This document shows, piece by piece, positions 9,942 through 10,820 of a stretch of DNA of 10,820 bases. The notes under the pieces are model-generated. The model saw only the letters and a program-made list of their open reading frames with translations. It made no database searches and was not told the DNA's origin. The position numbers were made by a program, and so were the translations under genes. Where the stretch lies: NCBI GenBank assembly GCA_006227775.1, contig SBFV01000101.1:1-10820 (forward strand), written 5' to 3'. The stretch's first letter is position 1, and each line of letters starts with the position of its first letter. The stretch comes from Gammaproteobacteria bacterium. Its GTDB lineage: Bacteria > Pseudomonadota > Gammaproteobacteria > Chromatiales > Chromatiaceae.

Positions 9942-10820
9942 ATGACCAGCAGCGTTCACCCCATGCCGTTCGGTGCGGAGGTCCGCCCCGGGGAGACGCG
10001 CTTCCGGCTCTGGGCGCCGGCCGCGCGAGGGGTCGAGCTATGCCTGTGTGACGGTGGTGGAGCGCGGTCCCCCGACTGGACAGCCCGCCCGGCTGCCGAC
10101 CGCGAGCAGGCCCGGCCCATGACCGCCCTGGCCGACGGCTGGTTCGAGTGTCTGGCCACGGGCGTCGGTCACGGCGACCTTTACCGCTACCGCATCGACG
10201 CTGGCCTGGCGGTGCCGGACCCCGCCTCCCGCTTTCAGCCCCTGGGGGTCCACGGCCCCAGCCAGATTGTCGACCCCGCCGCCTTCGACTGGGGTGAGGG
10301 GCCCGGAGCTGAGGATGGCTGGCACGGACGGCCCTGGGAAGAAGCCATCTTTTACGAATTGCATCTGGGGACCTTCACCCCGGAAGGCACCTGCCGCGCC
10401 GCCGCCGGTCGCTTGGATTACCTGGCCGACCTTGGCGTCACCGCCCTGGAATTGATGCCGGTGGCGGCCTTTCCCGGCAGGCGCAACTGGGGTTACGACG
10501 GCGTGCTGCCCTTCGCGCCCGCGGCCTGCTATGGCCGTCCGGAAGAGCTCAAGGCATTGGTGCGGGCGGCCCACCAGCGCAGGCTCATGGTCTTCCTCGA
10601 CGTGGTCTACAACCACTTCGGCCCCGAGGGCAACTATCTGCACCTCTACGCCCCCCCCTTCTTCACCGAACGCCATCACACCCCTTGGGGGGCGGCCATC
10701 AACTTCGACGGCGCCGACGGCCGCCCCGTCAGGGACTTTTTCATCCATAACGCCCTCTACTGGCTGGAGGAGTACCGCTTCGACGGCCTGCGCCTGGATG
10801 CCGTCCACGCCATCCGCGAC
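9942..10820 (+). CDS. treZ: Malto-oligosyltrehalose trehalohydrolase, 3'-truncated by the window end
   Basis: The first 293 codons are present and open to the window edge; the full protein is usually about 600 residues. TreZ releases trehalose from the maltooligosyl-trehalose made by TreY. Seen are an N-terminal E-set/CBM48-like domain (about 9-115, MPFGAEVRPG, FRLWAPAARGVEL) and a GH13 barrel with AIFYELHLGTFTPEGT (135-150), LDYLADLGVTALELMPV (158-174), WGYDGV (183-188), VVYNHFGPEGNYL (221-233) and FDGLRLDAVHAI with nucleophile Asp286. The DAVHAI form favours TreZ over branching enzyme GlgB. ATG 9942 places family-typical MPFGAE at residue 8. The only strong Shine-Dalgarno (9915-9923) is 18 nt away, and an in-frame ATG at 9888 preceded closely by AGGAAG is an alternative. 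The acid/base Glu lies beyond the window. Confidence 0.92.
   Translation, partial: MTSSVHPMPFGAEVRPGETRFRLWAPAARGVELCLCDGGGARSPDWTARPAADREQARPMTALADGWFECLATGVGHGDLYRYRIDAGLAVPDPASRFQPLGVHGPSQIVDPAAFDWGEGPGAEDGWHGRPWEEAIFYELHLGTFTPEGTCRAAAGRLDYLADLGVTALELMPVAAFPGRRNWGYDGVLPFAPAACYGRPEELKALVRAAHQRRLMVFLDVVYNHFGPEGNYLHLYAPPFFTERHHTPWGAAINFDGADGRPVRDFFIHNALYWLEEYRFDGLRLDAVHAIRD

Noticed and set aside
10649..10655. C7 homopolymer in treZ as a possible frameshift
   Set aside because: The frame continues on both sides with conserved TreZ motifs, so there is no sign of an indel.

Overview
The window is GC-rich DNA, by eye about two thirds G+C or more. Codons are strongly biased to G or C in the third position, and long antisense shadow ORFs are common. 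Gene content (type II citrate synthase, an HPF/RaiA-cold-shock fusion, TreS-maltokinase beside TreZ, and a DUF2126/ATP-grasp/alpha-E/transglutaminase cluster) fits a free-living proteobacterium. A GC-rich gammaproteobacterium of the Chromatiales type is my best guess, from protein style only. I see no insertion sequence, phage gene, CRISPR array, tRNA or rRNA.

Left part (1-3836, + strand): three tightly packed genes form a probable operon. They are the C-terminal end of a DUF2126 protein, a fused circularly permuted ATP-grasp plus alpha-E protein (GTG start 6 nt after the previous stop), and a transglutaminase-like protein (ATGA overlap). This conserved set is functionally uncharacterised; comparative genomics predicts a peptide-ligating or amide-forming system paired with thiol peptidase/amidase-like enzymes. 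The ATP-grasp/alpha-E gene carries a compact G-quadruplex motif inside its alpha-E coding region.

Middle (3837-6214, + strand): a 363-bp intergenic region holds a long imperfect inverted repeat (21-bp arms, 19 paired) that no gene explains. It is followed by gltA (445 aa, complete catalytic residues) and, after a leader with a possible promoter and hairpin, by a ribosome-hibernation (HPF/RaiA) domain fused to a cold-shock domain.

Right part (6336-10820): a TreS-maltokinase fusion on the minus strand and treZ (cut by the window end) on the plus strand diverge from a 264-bp intergenic region. Together they suggest trehalose metabolism both by maltose isomerisation (TreS) and by release from malto-oligosyltrehalose (TreZ; its partner TreY is not in the window). 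The TreS half looks fully active. The maltokinase half has lost the catalytic Asp of its HGD motif (HGS) and nearby acidic residues, while keeping probable nucleotide and metal ligands: a pseudokinase pattern, and the most interesting protein-level anomaly here.

The best candidates for something undescribed are the maltokinase pseudokinase half, the 3866-3965 inverted-repeat element, and the still unassigned ATP-grasp/alpha-E/transglutaminase system.
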